DNA from: Owenia fusiformis
Lineage: Eukaryota; Annelida; Polychaeta; Sabellida; Oweniidae
Assembly (NCBI GenBank): GCA_903813345.2
Contig: CAIIXF020000001.1
Coordinates: 42,999,366 to 43,059,365, forward strand
Direction of reading: 5' to 3'
DNA: 60,000 nt
Shown: positions 47,401-50,512 of the stretch, in pieces
Position numbering within the stretch: the stretch's first letter is position 1
Layout: each line of letters begins with the position of its first letter
Notes under the pieces: generated by a model
Seen by the model: the letters and a program-made list of their open reading frames with translations, nothing else
Told to the model about the DNA's origin: nothing
The model's database searches: none
Made by a program: the position numbers and the translations under genes

Positions 47401-48072
47401 AGAAAAAATTTCAAAATGTTCTTAATTTGATTTTGTTTTTACGTTTTTTGTCATTTAACACCTTTCAGTGGTGTCTCGCTCCCTTCATCTTGTTGTATGC
47501 ATATCTATTTATTAATATATTGAAATTGAAAAATTTAAATTGAATTTGACCATACCGTACTCCAGGTTAGAAACATATTTTATTTATATTTCAAGAATTG
47601 ACACATTTCATCATTGTAAATACAAAAAAGATAATTGAAAAACTAGAAAATGAGATGTAGAGGTTGACAAAATTGTGTGTTATCACCATCATAAGATACA
47701 TTTGACAGGCACATAATAATATATAAATGATAGATGTATGTGCCCATCATGTAGGTATTTTCATAAGAATTAAGTGGATAAATGAAAAATTGTCGTTTAA
47801 TTCCATCGGAATTCAGCTCACTTTATAAAGAGAAAAGTTCTTATTGGTCAAACATTGAACATTTTAATTTTTGGTACAAGAGCATATTTCAGCTAATAAA
47901 ATGGAAAGAGTAATGTCTCATTTGTCATACTATTTGTTTCCAGTTATTACAGGCTGATCCGCTGAAACGTATAGAAAGGGAACTGTACACCTATTTCCAC
48001 AATGATCCAGACAGACTAAGACAAACTCTTCAGGATATATCTCATAGACTACAGGCACAAATGGTGAAGTAG
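11324..48072 (+). CDS. HAUS3: HAUS3, augmin complex subunit 3 (13 coding exons, 603 aa)
   Basis: HAUS3 is a coiled-coil subunit of the eight-protein augmin (HAUS) complex, which recruits gamma-tubulin to spindle microtubules for branching nucleation. I joined 13 exons by eye, all with GT-AG introns and compatible phases: 11324-11499, 12186-12296, 12887-12970, 13830-13905, 14105-14305, 16089-16234, 18579-18713, 23765-23948, 37864-38016, 38476-38566, 46518-46665, 47194-47371 and 47944-48072. The total is 1812 bases, or 603 residues plus stop, the length I recall for vertebrate HAUS3. Family signatures include the N-terminal FDWLFEYDE and FLEWTCDN, the central GDYDLKTARQDYF and YEIEARNHRD, and ETIDTRDPLNRLYDVI. 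The C-terminal half is heptad-like. Introns 7, 8 and 10 (5.1, 13.9 and 8.0 kb) contain other genes. The 5' UTR probably begins upstream, since TATAG precedes the ATG. AATAAA and ATTAAA signals lie at 48220-48326. Confidence 0.93.
11506..11885. repeat. Minisatellite, 38-bp unit, HAUS3 intron 1
   Basis: About ten copies of a 38-base unit with AACTTGTACATGTAGCATC and TACATGTACTTGTACTTAT. It begins within a few bases of the exon 1 donor. Each unit holds ACATGT palindromes. Confidence 0.92.
12186..12296 (+). CDS. HAUS3: HAUS3 exon 2 (residues 59-95)
   Basis: Follows a TTTCAG acceptor and ends at GTAGGT, phase 2 to 2. It encodes FKKLKQQGGGILEGEHLNKA, aligning with the family's second N-terminal block. 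Confidence 0.9.
12887..12970 (+). CDS. HAUS3: HAUS3 exon 3 (residues 96-123)
   Basis: Follows TTTCTAG and ends at GTAAGA, phase 2 to 2. It is a charged coiled-coil segment rich in Lys, Glu and Gln. Confidence 0.9.
13296..13841. repeat. 76-bp tandem repeat carrying the exon 4 splice acceptor
   Basis: Seven copies of a 76-base unit whose AAGTGTCCAG plus GTTAGGTGAA segment recurs every 76 bases (about 13366, 13442, 13518, 13594, 13670, 13746 and 13822). The last copy is the true 3' splice site and first ten bases of HAUS3 exon 4. Copies are nearly identical, implying recent expansion. Two read GCTAGGTGAA. Confidence 0.92.
13830..13905 (+). CDS. HAUS3: HAUS3 exon 4 (residues 124-149)
   Basis: A 76-base exon after GTGTCCAG, ending at GTTAGC, phase 2 to 0. 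It reads LGEVEDRGKRDYSECLQQSQ and onward. It is required to restore the frame, because joining exon 3 directly to exon 5 gives a stop. Its acceptor and first ten bases are the last copy of the 76-bp tandem repeat just upstream. Confidence 0.85.
14105..14305 (+). CDS. HAUS3: HAUS3 exon 5 (residues 150-216)
   Basis: Follows TCTTTTAG and ends at GTACAG, phase 0 to 0, 67 codons. Begins INRSLERLTKSVQDM and ends TKKQFFE. Confidence 0.92.
14555..15934. mobile_element. ATCCCATCGAAC element, copy 1 (HAUS3 intron 5)
   Basis: Starts ATCCCATCGAACGAAGTTCG followed by a GTCCGTCC tract and ends near GTTCGATGGGAT with a conserved GCGTTGCC tail. The interior has six or so tandem units of about 140 bases, each with AGTAGTGGAGCGATTTTG and a GGCCATTTT/AAAATGGCC hairpin. 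It has no coding capacity. A second copy is at 43622-44786. Confidence 0.8.
16089..16234 (+). CDS. HAUS3: HAUS3 exon 6 (residues 217-264)
   Basis: Follows CTCTATAG and ends at GTAAGT, phase 0 to 2. Includes GIADMAGGQEDNLRL and a charged helix. Confidence 0.92.
16360..17170. repeat. Dispersed repeat split by MITE
   Basis: The segments 16360-16593 and 17103-17170 together match 38720-39005, which is uninterrupted. Shared stretches include CCACATAAGG-like, GAAAATTGATCCA and GTAACTGCCTA. The comparison shows that the MITE at 16594-17102 inserted into this repeat. Confidence 0.7.
16594..17102. mobile_element. MITE with TACTGTAGATTGGGTT TIRs (HAUS3 intron 6)
   Basis: A 509-bp element whose left end TACTGTAGATTGGGTT is mirrored by AACCCAATCTACAGTA at its right. 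The interior has many TTTGGCG and CGCCAAA motifs in opposed orientation, as in the related 4044-4535 element. It has no ORF of note; the frame at 16613-16816 is repeat-derived. Confidence 0.8.
17709..17784 (+). CDS. Candidate orphan exon in HAUS3 intron 6
   Basis: An ATG frame reading MDLERNERGRFAKKPHTPQK ends at a strong GTAAGT donor. Short basic N-terminal starts of this kind occur on many transposon-associated invertebrate proteins. It does not fit the HAUS3 reading frame and no partner exon was found nearby, so it may be a relic or a chance match. Confidence 0.2.
18579..18713 (+). CDS. HAUS3: HAUS3 exon 7 (residues 265-309)
   Basis: Follows TATTTCAG and ends at GTATTG, phase 2 to 2. Encodes YPKSEKLRLSAQMDEAVAKA and the following helix. 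Confidence 0.92.
18802..18879. repeat. Short inverted-repeat element (about 78 bp)
   Basis: The ends TATACAGAGTGACACAA and TTGTGTTACCCTGTAT are inverted relatives of about 30 bases around a short centre. It resembles a miniature inverted-repeat element in HAUS3 intron 7. Confidence 0.5.
19676..20560. mobile_element. GTCCGTCC-type repeat element (HAUS3 intron 7)
   Basis: Begins near the palindrome GGCTCACACAGTGAGCC, followed by a GTCCGTCCGTTGG tract and sequence rich in TTGACCTT and AAGGTCAAA. The 20200-20520 part is shared with 25130-25400 and 25740-26010 and relates to the tandem array at 59140-60000. The 3' limit is uncertain. It includes a perfect DR1 (AGGTCAAAGGTCA, 20425-20437). Confidence 0.65.
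21089..22225 (-). CDS. cGAS-like / Mab-21 domain nucleotidyltransferase (378 aa)
   Basis: This single-exon protein belongs to the Mab-21/cGAS superfamily, whose active members (cGAS-like receptors, cGLRs) make cyclic dinucleotide signals on sensing nucleic acid. From the ATG at 22225, residues 55-56 are the GS of the nucleotidyltransferase motif, followed by YDEFDLLM, giving metal ligands E68 and D70. KLSIDFVPAL supplies the third acid, D182. The C-terminal half has the family's SLWMISHCRLEK and CRKKCIKILKTIRQHRE block and a GLSNY helix. No cGAS-type Zn-binding loop is obvious. The frame is open upstream to an acceptor-like TTTTCCAG near 22244, so a 5' exon could exist. The stop TAA lies inside an AATAAA hexamer. 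It is antisense within HAUS3 intron 7. Ligand and product are unknown. Confidence 0.85.
   Translation of the reverse strand: MTSLKRALNAYHTDKVEIKRIDQKESRAIVETIKKDVYHFLREINVPVRPFEAIGSVFEGLKVITYDEFDLLMPIKITNHVKVIPIRKAGQCYLSLKRHTNRYIRGSSGSRNEWSKDLSRYTDDKGYLSATLVRRAFQSFLQRWVSVFQSKHQPTPYIISVSTGGPAITVQLQKGGPKLSIDFVPALDLTDTDSLHIAKPRKQGDLESDIGSDNGEESLWMISHCRLEKVTLKNIDRHDNGCRKKCIKILKTIRQHREQLRGLSNYAFKMIILKLNNERSWLSKDLADCFVDSIKELHRSLEIQNLPSYFNKSVNIFASMSPIAMANMEGYLKRIIRKRTYIDDLLTCPERCKMCYTLSLPQQTQHQEIIDWRFDRRQ
22245..23764. other. Rest of HAUS3 intron 7, nothing recognised
   Basis: AT-rich intron sequence upstream of the cGAS-like gene and before HAUS3 exon 8. It probably holds the promoter of the antisense gene, but no distinct motif cluster was seen. 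Confidence 0.4.
23765..23948 (+). CDS. HAUS3: HAUS3 exon 8 (residues 310-371)
   Basis: Follows CATTTTTAG and ends at GTAACA, phase 2 to 0. Contains GDYDLKTARQDYFTSNQ, one of the clearest HAUS3 family motifs. Confidence 0.94.
24430..24567. repeat. Palindromic element with CTCGCTCG loop
   Basis: The left arm ATCCTATGATTTACTCG and following ATCCACTCGTGGATAT are mirrored by GATATCATATCC and AAATCATAGGAT on the right, around a centre of TCTCGCTACGCTCGCTCG. It forms a long hairpin and has no coding potential. Confidence 0.7.
24707..26175. mobile_element. GCACTTTGAA / GTGCTATATTG element, 605-bp internal period
   Basis: Starts with the hairpin CGCACTTTGAAAAAGTGC and a GCGGGCGTGC-rich tract. It then has two and a part copies of a roughly 605-base unit beginning ATCTTGTCATCAA (24811, 25417, 26020) and ends CTTCAAAGTGCGATAT. 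It is flanked on the left by a 50-base stretch starting AGCTTAAATAAATCATTTG that recurs at 26210. Confidence 0.7.
26250..27740. mobile_element. GTGCTATATTG element, 162-bp internal repeats
   Basis: Starts ATCGCACCCTAAGGTGC and a GGCGGGCGG tract. It is followed by about eight copies of a unit of roughly 162 bases containing CTACAGGTTTCCAGCCAAAC and GGCGGCCATTTTGGATTTTC, and ends GGGTGCGGTATTGTTCACCG. A diverged relative with four units lies at 41004-41757. The ends resemble those of the adjacent 24707 element. Confidence 0.75.
27741..28946. other. 3' flank of the CAP gene, no further gene
   Basis: AT-rich intron 8 sequence. A minus-strand AATAAA at 28593-28598, about 350 bases past the CAP stop, is a possible poly(A) signal. 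Nothing else was recognised. Confidence 0.4.
28947..29096 (-). CDS. CAP gene exon 5: C-terminal CAP motif and stop
   Basis: Follows TTCCATTCCAG in phase 0. Encodes VVWQNSIQVGCGSSRYTNS, VCQYTPAGNFLGQF and ends VKPLA then TAA. A pentanucleotide array begins about 30 bases before the acceptor. Confidence 0.9.
   Translation of the reverse strand, partial: VVWQNSIQVGCGSSRYTNSGGFIITLIVCQYTPAGNFLGQFADQVKPLA
28947..35034 (-). CDS. Secreted CAP/SCP-domain protein with repeat and mucin-like N-terminal region (5 exons, 528 aa)
   Basis: I assembled five coding exons with GT-AG introns and matching phases: 34923-35034, 33511-34506, 32399-32657, 30419-30488 and 28947-29096. Residues 1-23 are a signal peptide (MNLSFFAGLVVLTILALS). 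A Lys-rich stretch follows, then about a dozen 9-residue repeats of the type TKRTRDPNR, then a Thr/Pro/Ala-rich mucin-like linker to about residue 369. The CAP domain runs from about 371 to 528, with RHNQVRALH, FEHSN, GGENLY, WYDEI, GHFTQVVW, VGCG and VCQYTPAGN. The four cavity residues of the superfamily are present (H418, E431, E459, H476). CAP proteins are extracellular, with roles in lipid binding, venom, defence and fertilisation; this one's role is unknown. It lies antisense within HAUS3 intron 8. Confidence 0.88.
29126..29470. repeat. Pentanucleotide array (CAGTA/CAGTG), CAP intron 4
   Basis: About 70 imperfect 5-base units alternating CAGTA, CAGTG, CAATA and CAGCA. All long frames across it on both strands are artefacts. 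It lies between CAP exons 4 and 5, directly upstream of the exon 5 acceptor. Confidence 0.92.
29671..30418. other. CAP intron 4 remainder
   Basis: No gene. A pair of near-identical GAAATAATATGATGTCAT motifs (about 29880 and 29922) and a CGTATCACATG/CATGTGATACG inverted repeat (30018-30056) are present. Confidence 0.4.
30419..30488 (-). CDS. CAP gene exon 4: WYDE...GHFTQ
   Basis: A 70-base exon after CGCTTTTAG, ending at GTTTGT, phase 2 to 0. Encodes (W)YDEISDYDYANPGFSSATG then HFTQ. The Trp codon is completed across the junction. The acceptor and first 14 bases are repeated 11 more times upstream. Confidence 0.88.
30475..31471. repeat. 83-bp tandem repeat carrying the CAP exon 4 splice acceptor
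   Basis: Twelve copies at exact 83-base spacing. The plus-strand motif CATCATACCTAAAAGCG recurs at 30481, 30564, 30647 and onward to 31394. Read on the minus strand each copy is a pyrimidine tract, TTTTAG, then GTATGATGAGATAT, the first 14 bases of CAP exon 4. The copy at 30488 continues into the real exon. Repeated 78-residue frames here are by-products of the period. Confidence 0.94.
31472..32398. other. CAP intron 3 remainder
   Basis: No CAP exon is present. A frame at 31606-31845 (minus) and an open plus frame near 32110-32280 look like decayed repeat-derived coding sequence of unknown family. Confidence 0.35.
32399..32657 (-). CDS. CAP gene exon 3: first half of CAP domain
   Basis: Follows CTACATTCAG and ends at GTAAGG, phase 1 to 2. 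Encodes PFLTACLARHNQVRALHTDT, WADDLAARQVFEHSN and GGENLYLSG. Confidence 0.9.
33511..34506 (-). CDS. CAP gene exon 2: 9-aa repeats and mucin-like linker
   Basis: A 996-base exon after CATAAGCAG, ending at GTATGC, phase 1 to 1. The 5' half encodes 27-base repeats (TKRTRDPNR and variants with Q, A, I or G). Most carry an N-X-T sequon and an R-T-K-R tetrapeptide. The 3' half encodes 39-base units (PTTNTPAQTTTAV type) and shorter TTSTTAAP repeats. The correct frame has no ATG; other open frames on both strands here are shadows. Confidence 0.85.
34923..35034 (-). CDS. CAP gene exon 1: signal peptide
   Basis: The ATG at 35034-35032 opens a 37-codon exon ending at GTAAGA in phase 1. It encodes a hydrophobic signal peptide followed by QKGKGKQGKRPKGE. 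Confidence 0.85.
35890..35995 (-). promoter_or_regulatory. Candidate TATA promoter and 5' UTR exon of CAP gene
   Basis: On the minus strand TATATATAA (35995-35986 area) is followed about 100 bases later by a GTAGGT donor (exon end 35890). A TATTGTTGAAG acceptor-like site lies just before the CAP start codon. This would make a non-coding first exon 850 bases upstream. It is inference from motif spacing only. Confidence 0.35.
35996..37863. other. HAUS3 intron 8, 3' part
   Basis: No gene recognised. It includes a palindromic CRE (TGACGTCA, 36860-36867) and the small inverted-repeat element at 37455-37556. Confidence 0.4.
37455..37556. repeat. Short TIR element GGTGTTTCATAATGAC
   Basis: Inverted ends GGTGTTTCATAATGACTG (left) and GGTCATTATGAAACACC (right) flank about 65 bases without coding potential. 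Probably a miniature element. Confidence 0.6.
37864..38016 (+). CDS. HAUS3: HAUS3 exon 9 (residues 372-422)
   Basis: Follows TATTTTCAG and ends at GTAAGT, phase 0 to 0. Contains LISYLVEQRSRGEFL and YEIEARNHRDTHRLL. It is separated from exon 8 by the 13.9-kb intron that holds the CAP gene. Confidence 0.94.
38476..38566 (+). CDS. HAUS3: HAUS3 exon 10 (residues 423-452)
   Basis: Follows TTTTTAG and ends at GTATGT, phase 0 to 1. Encodes ETIDTRDPLNRLYDVI. Decayed copies of its 3' half plus donor occur at 38592-38660 and 45970-46080. Confidence 0.92.
38592..38660 (+). pseudogene. Decayed partial copy of HAUS3 exon 10 (first)
   Basis: Twenty-five bases after the true exon 10 donor, AGAAACTG then GGATCCCATAAACAGACTTA repeats the exon's AGAAACC then GGATCCCTTAAACAGACTTT, followed by GTAGGTAGG. 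Frame and sequence are degraded. Confidence 0.55.
38720..39005. repeat. Dispersed repeat, uninterrupted relative of 16360-17170
   Basis: Collinear with the two halves of the intron 6 repeat but without the 509-bp MITE. It gives the pre-insertion sequence at about 38898 (AACTGATGAATATCCAAG). Confidence 0.7.
39296..40261 (+). CDS. Type II membrane glycosyltransferase, nucleotide-diphospho-sugar transferase family (321 aa)
   Basis: A single-exon gene starting at ATG 39296; the open frame extends a little upstream from a non-ATG codon. Residues 7-25 form one membrane anchor after a short cytoplasmic tail, as in Golgi glycosyltransferases. YSVLLTDGDVIYKRNPF contains the DxD-type metal and nucleotide-sugar motif D181-G-D183. 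LNSGFIFARPT and HNDQVYTNM are the conserved blocks of the Nucleotid_trans family (RGXT-like transferases). Four N-X-S/T sites (N55, N133, N195, N227) fit a lumenal domain. The sugar donor and acceptor cannot be told from sequence. It lies in the same orientation inside HAUS3 intron 10. AATAAA at 40461-40466 is a likely poly(A) signal. The lack of introns could reflect retroposition. Confidence 0.85.
   Translation: MQHSHKVFAAMISSVVLLCYILLFRITRVQRIYEPKPLTGQQIPELYERTIIIENRTGKNWAAEKVTKISSLDSLLHHRGTNACVILTFVDEAYFDMFFNMRLSLERIDKKLTTLLLPICKDDYSFEKLERQNISCYFSGTKSKNYGLAYFNTMQFNKESNEKIYWLLRILKLGYSVLLTDGDVIYKRNPFLHLNCSDCDIIIQEDDAHGDVTAQLNSGFIFARPTNYTLELITKIHELALEKHFKHNDQVYTNMILLPLVKRPINMSPKIKVLDRSRFVSGQNFEKYWNNPLLVMLHNNWLFGLSPKIARFKAHGMWYAS
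40850..40990. repeat. Fragment of the 3340-4595 repeat family
   Basis: Contains TTGACCATATCAAAACATTTTCC, CATGGAAAGTATGTG and TATAGCTACCATAT in the order seen around the MITE at 4044-4535 but without it, giving an unoccupied comparison site. Confidence 0.6.
41004..41757. mobile_element. GGTACGATATTG element, four 162-bp units
   Basis: Begins with the hairpin GTACCTAATAAAGGTAC and a GGCGGGCGGG tract, has four units of about 162 bases related to those at 26250-27740, and ends GGTACGATATTGTTCACG. It has no coding potential and lies in HAUS3 intron 10. Confidence 0.75.
41758..42680. other. HAUS3 intron 10 sequence, no gene
   Basis: AT-rich. Small fragments of the 3340 repeat family (GGTAAGGAATATCCC near 41932) and a CAGTGTCTCGGAATAG fragment near 42405 are visible. 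Confidence 0.4.
42681..43196 (-). pseudogene. 3' fragment of a non-LTR retrotransposon (LINE) ORF2
   Basis: Reading the minus strand across two frameshifts gives PAIYNRICIFTAMNEWNSLS, FKSDLKKDLI, a C-Q-C...H...C zinc-knuckle-like segment (PVCQCGYKNETTLHVVFGC) and a tail ending at TAG (42683-42681). This is the layout of the region after the reverse transcriptase in LINE ORF2. Frameshifts and an internal stop show it is dead. No upstream RT domain is present. Confidence 0.7.
43622..44786. mobile_element. ATCCCATCGAAC element, copy 2 (HAUS3 intron 10)
   Basis: Shares both ends (ATCCCATCGAACAAGGTTCG with GTCCGTCC at left; GTTCGATGGGAT and GCGTTGCCATTGTTCTGGTT at right) and the 140-base interior units with 14555-15934. 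The units contain AGTGGAGCGATTTTGTTCAT and CCATTTTGAAAAATGGCC hairpins. Frames across it are non-coding. Confidence 0.8.
44980..45215 (-). pseudogene. Second LINE ORF2 3' fragment
   Basis: A minus-strand frame without ATG reads TKLRTSNHNLPIETGRYIKR, LERLCTKYNILGDEYHYISE, then C and a tail ending at TAA (44982-44980). The LRTSNH...E.GR...C...DEYH...C pattern is typical of the C-terminal end of LINE ORF2 proteins. It differs from the fragment at 42681-43196, so two LINE families left pieces in this intron. Confidence 0.65.
45330..45965. other. HAUS3 intron 10, no supported gene
   Basis: A 75-residue frame at 45695-45922 has no recognisable motif or splice context. The rest is AT-rich. Confidence 0.35.
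45970..46080 (+). pseudogene. Decayed copies of HAUS3 exon 10 (second and third)
   Basis: Two relics lie in tandem. GGATCCCTTCGAGACACTTC up to AATAGAGGTATG (about 45976-46006) mirrors the exon's end and donor. GAAACTGTTGAAACAAGGGA onward (46027-46078) translates as ETVETRDPFSRVYDII against ETIDTRDPLNRLYDVI in the real exon, followed by ATAGGTAGG. An indel before the donor and the lost 5' half make use unlikely. Confidence 0.6.
46518..46665 (+). CDS. HAUS3: HAUS3 exon 11 (residues 453-501)
   Basis: Follows ATTCTAG and ends at GTAAGA, phase 1 to 2. Encodes EQLFITYSGLVNGADKLN and a helix ending DDRLTIL. Confidence 0.92.
47194..47371 (+). CDS. HAUS3: HAUS3 exon 12 (residues 502-561)
   Basis: Follows TATTTCAG and ends at GTAACT, phase 2 to 0. 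Encodes LCETIVYAG, LLSPQQLLD and LEANITDIATGIQEKKK, matching the family's C-terminal coiled coil. Confidence 0.93.
47944..48072 (+). CDS. HAUS3: HAUS3 exon 13 and stop (residues 562-603)
   Basis: Follows TTTCCAG. Encodes DPLKRIERELYTYFHNDPDR and ends at TAG (48070-48072). The short distance from this stop to the C-terminal family motif shows the protein is complete. Confidence 0.93.
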   Translation, partial: LLQADPLKRIERELYTYFHNDPDRLRQTLQDISHRLQAQMVK

Positions 48073-50512
48073 AAGATCAAGTGTCAAACTATCAAAGACA
48101 TTTGTATTATTGCACCAATGTTCTTTTATTCATTGGTGGTAAGACGCTAAATCCAAAAGTAATCTCAAAAAACATAATACAGACTGCAAATGAAAAAGGA
48201 AAAAGATGCACAGATTTGAATTAAAACTTACTTTTTCTTGTATAGATGGCAGCGTTGTATACAGAAATTATGACTCCAGTTTGAATGAAAATGAATTTGC
48301 AAAAAAGAATAAAAGGAAAAAATAAACAAAAAAGCTGCCTAAGGGGCTTAATCTTCAACTGATCAAGGCATGAGAATAAAGATTGGATAGAAAAAATCAA
48401 GTTGATCATCTAGACTTTTCTCAGGCCTTGAAAAATTGATTCACCAGTTTGGAATACAGAGCATGAATAGACTATGGGATGAGAATAAGAATTGAATAGG
48501 CCATAAAGAGATTCAAGTCCACTCCTCAAAAATACAGTTCTTTTATATTGTTTATTAGATTTAGAAAAAATCTTTTTGATGGTGAAAATATACTGTTCGG
48601 ATAACAAGATACTTAAGTAATAAAGATATTGATATGAAGTAGGGAAAATTAGTAGAACTGATTTATCAAAATATAATCTCGTTGGCTTCTATATATAATA
48701 AACATGATGAATAGCTGCTGCCCCTGCTTGAAATTAATGTTGGTTGGCTTGTCACATCTCTCTTAAAATCTGAAAAAACAATATGATTTTCTTGTTATTC
48801 CACGCCTACAATTGGTTTTTAGACTCCTGATTTTAGTTCATGCTTACTTTACACGTTTTCATTTAAGTTCAGTTGTATGTCAATATGTTTCTGGGTTTAG
48901 GAAACAGTTAGTTCATTGGTTTAAGTGTTGGGTTTATTGGGTGAAATCTATTCTGTCAGATGTTCTGGACATCTAAAGATTTTCTTCCATGAAGAACCTC
49001 ATTAAGAACAAGATTAATTACCATAGTGACGTCATTATTTGAATTAAAAATCAATACTCAGTTTATTTGGGTCTTTCTGTCATACTCGTAGATGTGTTTG
49101 TCATAGGATCAAATAGAGTTCAAAAAATTGATGTAGCCATCATATATACATCTGGTTAAGGTGTTATTATGCCACCATTAAGTGTGATCTTTTGATGACA
49201 TTGGTGCTCAGTCTTGGGGTTCAGCATTTGTAACAGAAAAAATATTCTGCTCATTCCGTATAAATGTTAGTCCTCTGATGGAAATGAAGAAATAATACAT
49301 TTATCAAGGAATCACCCTGTCCTAAAATAATGACCTAATAGTAGATGAAAATTTTACATGAAAAGAGGAAAGGATATTCCAAAGAAAGTCAAACCCTTTC
49401 GGTAGCTTTAAGAGGATGATGTATTTCCTTTTATTCTTGTTAAAGTCAACCATGTGTAAAGTACATTTGAAATTTATTGGAAATGATATGTCAGTTGTTG
49501 AAGTTGTTAGGTGGAAGAGTTAATTAATAAAGAGACATGCTTCTTTTCACCATAATCCCACAAGAAGAGCGAGGTGAGGTTTGTTTTACCAGAATTGTTT
49601 CATTTTCAGAACCAGGTGTAAAAGGGTAGGTGGTCCTATCAAATGTTGGGACTACTCTCAATTGATTTATATGGTGACCTTATTACAATTATTTTCCTTA
49701 TTATTTTTACAGTCAGGGCCGTAAGGAAAGGGGACCATAATCCCCAGGCGACCATAATTTCTTTTACACCGGTATGTCAAAGAAGTGAAATATTTTCACT
49801 CTACCATTTATGATATTTTTGACAAGGGCACCCGTAAGACTGGATACGTTGTCAGGCTGAGATGATAAATCCTCGCAGCATACATATCATCTGCTTGATT
49901 AGACTCTAGATCAGTATGCTTAGTATAACCCAAAATGACAAGGGAATAATTTGTCTCAGGAATAAATCAAAATTAAAAGTGAATGATTGCTTTCATTATG
50001 GCGGCGTTTAACATAGTAATGGAGAAATTGCACAGTAGAGGCATATATGTCATTCTTCAAAGACCAAAAGTTAATCTTCAAATGAAAAAAGTTCCATTTG
50101 ATGAAAACAATTAGTGTATACAAACACTGATTAAGAAATTGATCATGATTACTGAAAAATATAAACTACCCTTTTCAACAGTATAATTTCAATTTTTAGT
50201 AAGAGCCTATATTAGCAGGAATATTGGTAGTTCCGCATGATGATCATTTTCATTTATTTTCCACAATTCTAAATACCAATAATTAATAAAATGTTTATGT
50301 TGTTTTACATCTTCGTTCACTCGGCTCCCGTCTGAAAACTGATTGTGCGAACATGGTTGTTAGAAGAAATATTCAAGATATCGAACACAGTTGTTGATCT
50401 GATACAGAATGGTTATCTGGTCTTGTTTATTAGATTATGACATTATCAATACTAAACAAAGACCTATTAAAGTCCACCATCATATGTATTCCCTGTGGAT
50501 CAGGTCCCCAAG
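48073..50512. other. HAUS3 3' flank, intergenic
   Basis: Poly(A) signal candidates ATTAAA (48220) and AATAAA (48308, 48321) follow the HAUS3 stop. Beyond them no gene, RNA or clear repeat was recognised. Confidence 0.45.
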
